Shown one piece after another: positions 4,895 to 5,176 of a stretch of DNA of 5,176 nt. Under the pieces are notes generated by a model. It was not told the DNA's origin and made no database searches. It was given only the letters and a program-made list of their open reading frames with translations. Made by a program: the position numbers and the translations under genes. This DNA is from Clostridium sp. (GTDB lineage Bacteria; Bacillota; Clostridia; Clostridiales; Clostridiaceae), in the NCBI GenBank assembly GCA_012511315.1, contig JAAZGI010000132.1, forward strand, positions 1 through 5,176, read 5' to 3'. Numbering within the stretch: the first letter of the stretch is position 1; each line of letters opens with the position of its first letter.

Positions 4895-5176
4895 TTAGGA
4901 ATTGGTTAAGGGCTCCTCCCAATCCTTGGAAGTCTTCAGGATGTTTAGAAAATGGTGGAGGATTTTAGCGGTGGTACCCCAAATATGGTAATCTTTATAC
5001 TGATAAAAATATTCATCAACCCGAATCGAAGAAAAGTTGTAGTTTCGTCCCCCTTGAATTCGATCGTATGGAAAATCGTCCGGCGGAGTCGGGTCAATCT
5101 TTCTTGAATAAATTTCAGGTTCCTGAGCAAGCAACTCTTCCAAGGGAATCCGAATTAAGTGTTCCACCTCATCGGG
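4895..5176 (-). CDS. NUDIX hydrolase, CoA-pyrophosphatase type, C-terminal 93 residues (cut by right edge)
   Basis: The frame is open to the window edge; the visible part starts PDEVEHLIRIPLEELL and ends WEEPLTNS before TAA. The phrase (P)DEVEHLIRIPLEELLAQEP corresponds to the strand and helix after the NUDIX box where this subfamily reads like EV..(I/F)..(V/I)PL..LL. YKDYHIWGTTAKILHHFLNIL corresponds to the conserved IWG-x-TA-x-IL that ends the fold. The intervening DPTPPDDFPYDRIQGGRNYNF is typical of Bacillota members that cleave CoA to phosphopantetheine and 3',5'-ADP. The NUDIX box itself (GX5EX7REUXEEXGU) lies beyond the edge, so activity cannot be checked here. A GTG at 5165-5167 is in frame but is internal to the domain and not a start. 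Confidence 0.78.
   Translation of the reverse strand, partial: PDEVEHLIRIPLEELLAQEPEIYSRKIDPTPPDDFPYDRIQGGRNYNFSSIRVDEYFYQYKDYHIWGTTAKILHHFLNILKTSKDWEEPLTNS

Noticed and set aside
4945..5130. Minus-strand 61-codon open frame overlapping the NUDIX gene
   Set aside because: It is in a different frame from the NUDIX coding sequence, whose IWG-TA-IL motif fixes the true frame.
1..5176. CRISPR array, tRNA or rRNA gene
   Set aside because: No regularly spaced direct repeats, tRNA cloverleaf with TTCGA-type arm, or rRNA-like sequence was seen on either strand.

Overview
The window comes from a moderately AT-rich bacterial chromosome, most likely a member of the Bacillota and probably class Clostridia. 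Supporting signs are strong GGAGG-type ribosome binding sites, an ECF folate-transporter S component, a YcxB-like protein, a clostridial-looking type IIA topoisomerase B subunit, and a signal-peptide-less beta-lactamase-fold protein. This placement rests on protein character, not on a marker gene. All six recognisable genes lie on the minus strand, so the window is transcribed from right to left.

In transcription order: (1) the C-terminal part of a NUDIX hydrolase of the CoA-pyrophosphatase type (right edge to 4895). (2) A 171-bp intergenic region with a perfect 10-bp inverted repeat and a good sigma-A-type promoter. (3) uppP (undecaprenyl-diphosphate phosphatase), followed after 20 bp by a class A beta-lactamase-like protein, almost certainly one operon. 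(4) A noncoding stretch of about 450 bp (2643-3095). It holds a cluster of hairpins resembling the right end and omega-RNA region of an IS200/IS605 (tnpB) element without any transposase gene, and it ends in a strong terminator hairpin at 2744-2792. (5) A promoter with a 17-bp dyad, then a YcxB-like membrane protein overlapping by 11 bp an S component of the folate ECF family (folT-like), closed by a terminator at 1411-1451. (6) A well-formed promoter driving a type IIA topoisomerase B subunit (parE-like) that runs off the left edge.

Functionally this is mostly chromosomal housekeeping: recycling of the undecaprenyl lipid carrier, vitamin uptake, DNA topology and nucleotide/cofactor clean-up. 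Two items stand out. The beta-lactamase-fold protein has Gly at both serine positions of its active site (GxxK for SxxK, GDN for SDN) but keeps the Lys, the Asn and KTG, so it looks like a pseudoenzyme or an altered enzyme, and it is co-transcribed with uppP. The structured noncoding segment immediately behind it has a long-range closing stem and its own downstream terminator, so it could be a standalone guide-type RNA or an uncharacterised RNA.
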